Source of the DNA: Bacillota bacterium
GTDB taxonomy: Bacteria > Bacillota > Clostridia > Peptostreptococcales > Anaerovoracaceae
Assembly: GCA_016284485.1 (NCBI GenBank)
Contig: JAEEOX010000212.1
Location: 1 to 5,489 of the forward strand
DNA: 5,489 nt
Reading direction: 5' to 3'
The notes beneath the pieces are model-generated. The model made no database searches, was not told the origin of the DNA, and saw only the letters and a list, made by a program, of their open reading frames with translations. Shown one piece after another: positions 5,308-5,489 of this stretch; the stretch's first letter is position 1, and each line of letters begins with the position of its first letter. The translations under genes were made by a program, and so were the position numbers.

Positions 5308-5489
5308 ATGTCCAAGTTGGCAGGGCGAAGGCGTGGAATTGCCAAATTGGCAATGGCAGGTGTGCCGGCCGGTATTCTACAATGGGAACAATTAAATAAG
5401 TTTTTGCTTGGGATCGGACTATCGGAGAAAGGGAGAGATAAGAATGATTTTCAGCAGATGAATGACAGGAGCGATGTGCTCCCGCAGAA
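5308..5489 (+). CDS. Possible start of an unidentified ORF (partial, runs off window)
   Basis: An open frame from ATG 5308 continues without a stop to the window end (60 full codons). It begins MSKLAGRRRGIAKLAMAG and reads on through QWEQLNKFLLGIGL and MNDRSDVLPQ. I recognise no family in it. Against it: no good ribosome binding site precedes 5308, and the codons (TTG, CTA, TTA, CAA, CGA, CGT) differ from the CTG/CTC, CAG and AGA/AGG habit of the upstream genes. The two palindromes fall inside it, and the minus strand is equally open here, so 60 open codons can arise by chance at this base composition. In-frame ATGs at 5353 and 5458 are alternative starts. If real, the odd codon use would suggest acquired DNA. 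More likely most of this stretch is a regulatory leader, with only the end, from 5458, coding. Confidence 0.2.
   Translation, partial: MSKLAGRRRGIAKLAMAGVPAGILQWEQLNKFLLGIGLSEKGRDKNDFQQMNDRSDVLPQ
5311..5322. promoter_or_regulatory. Imperfect palindrome, possible first operator copy
   Basis: TCCAAGTTGGCA contains the palindrome CCAA-G-TTGG and matches the core of the stronger palindrome downstream at 10 of 12 positions. The centres of the two (5316 and 5346) are exactly 30 bp apart, close to three helical turns, as expected for two sites bound on the same DNA face. I know of no regulator that can be assigned to it. The spacing is also ten codons in the overlapping open frame starting at 5308, so a coding explanation (KLAG...KLAMAG) remains possible. 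Confidence 0.35.
5338..5354. promoter_or_regulatory. Perfect 17-bp palindrome, operator-like
   Basis: ATTGCCAA, a single central A, then TTGGCAAT form a perfect odd-length palindrome with 8-bp arms. The near-absence of a loop makes an RNA hairpin unlikely, and the symmetry suits a dimeric DNA-binding regulator. Another TGGCA (5354-5358) and a short inverted pair GGCA/TGCC (5355-5366) follow at once. A possible -10 box lies 24 bases downstream, so a bound protein would sit at or just upstream of the -35 region. Function is inferred from symmetry and position only. Confidence 0.45.
5353..5383 (+). promoter_or_regulatory. Weak candidate sigma-A promoter
   Basis: TACAAT at 5378-5383 matches the -10 consensus at five of six positions. 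The best -35 is ATGGCA at 5353-5358 (four of six against TTGACA), but the spacer of 19 is longer than ideal. The better hexamer TTGGCA at 5347-5352 is 25 bases away, too far. Position after a terminator and next to palindromes favours a promoter for whatever lies beyond the window edge. The call is tentative. Confidence 0.3.
5444..5461 (+). other. Five-codon mini-ORF with good ribosome binding site
   Basis: GGGAG at 5431-5435 lies 8 bases before ATG 5444, the best start signal after udk. The frame reads MIFSR and stops at TGA 5459-5461. That stop overlaps another ATG at 5458 (ATGA), whose frame is open to the window end, and a further ATG follows at 5462. This layout fits a short leader peptide coupled to a downstream gene, but it could be chance or a sequence error in the first codons of a gene starting at 5444. 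Confidence 0.22.

Noticed and set aside
5252..5488. Minus-strand frame open from the window end to a TGA at 5252-5254
   Set aside because: It crosses the terminator stem and both palindromes, has no recognised motif and no start visible in the window. It mainly shows that stop codons are scarce here on both strands, which also weakens the + strand ORF at 5308.
1..5489. CRISPR array, tRNA, insertion sequence, toxin-antitoxin or phage-defence genes
   Set aside because: No direct-repeat array, cloverleaf, transposase motif or terminal inverted repeat was seen, and every confident gene belongs to a housekeeping or regulatory family.

Overview
The window looks like a chromosomal housekeeping segment of a Gram-positive, low-to-mid GC anaerobe, most likely in the Clostridia (Firmicutes). 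Three things point there: the lon-engB (lonA-ysxC) gene order also seen in Bacillus, a GlpP-family antiterminator (essentially a Firmicutes family), and strong AGGAGG-type ribosome binding sites. Arginine is mostly written AGA/AGG and leucine mostly CTG/CTC/CTT. Base composition is about half GC by eye. A species cannot be named from this.

Everything recognisable lies on the + strand and is tightly packed. Positions 1-1538 hold the last codons of what is probably Lon protease, the ribosome-assembly GTPase EngB, a small DUF1232 membrane protein and hypoxanthine phosphoribosyltransferase. Each gene overlaps the next by 14, 4 and 10 bases. A PHP-domain phosphoesterase (1539-2348) starts on the base after the hpt stop. 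A 43-base gap with a strong ribosome binding site leads to a GlpP-like protein (2392-2940). Then come a CPSF73-like metallo-beta-lactamase/beta-CASP nuclease (2963-4612) and uridine kinase (4625-5242), with gaps of 22 and 12 bases. A perfect 10-bp stem with a T-rich 3' side (5263-5294) closes the run. No internal terminator is visible, so one transcript could span the whole segment.

The theme from hpt onward is nucleotide and RNA metabolism: purine salvage (Hpt), pyrimidine salvage (Udk), a probable RNA nuclease, and a PHP enzyme whose relatives remove phosphate from mononucleotides or trim oligonucleotides. A linked RNA-turnover and salvage operon is a reasonable inference but is not proved here. 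GlpP is the odd member, since no glycerol gene is visible.

The last 247 bases (5243-5489) hold no confidently identified gene. They carry the terminator, two TTGGCA-type palindromes centred 30 bp apart, a possible -10 box, a five-codon mini-ORF with a good ribosome binding site, and an open frame that leaves the window. This is the least explained part. I found no CRISPR array, tRNA, rRNA, insertion sequence or clear defence system.
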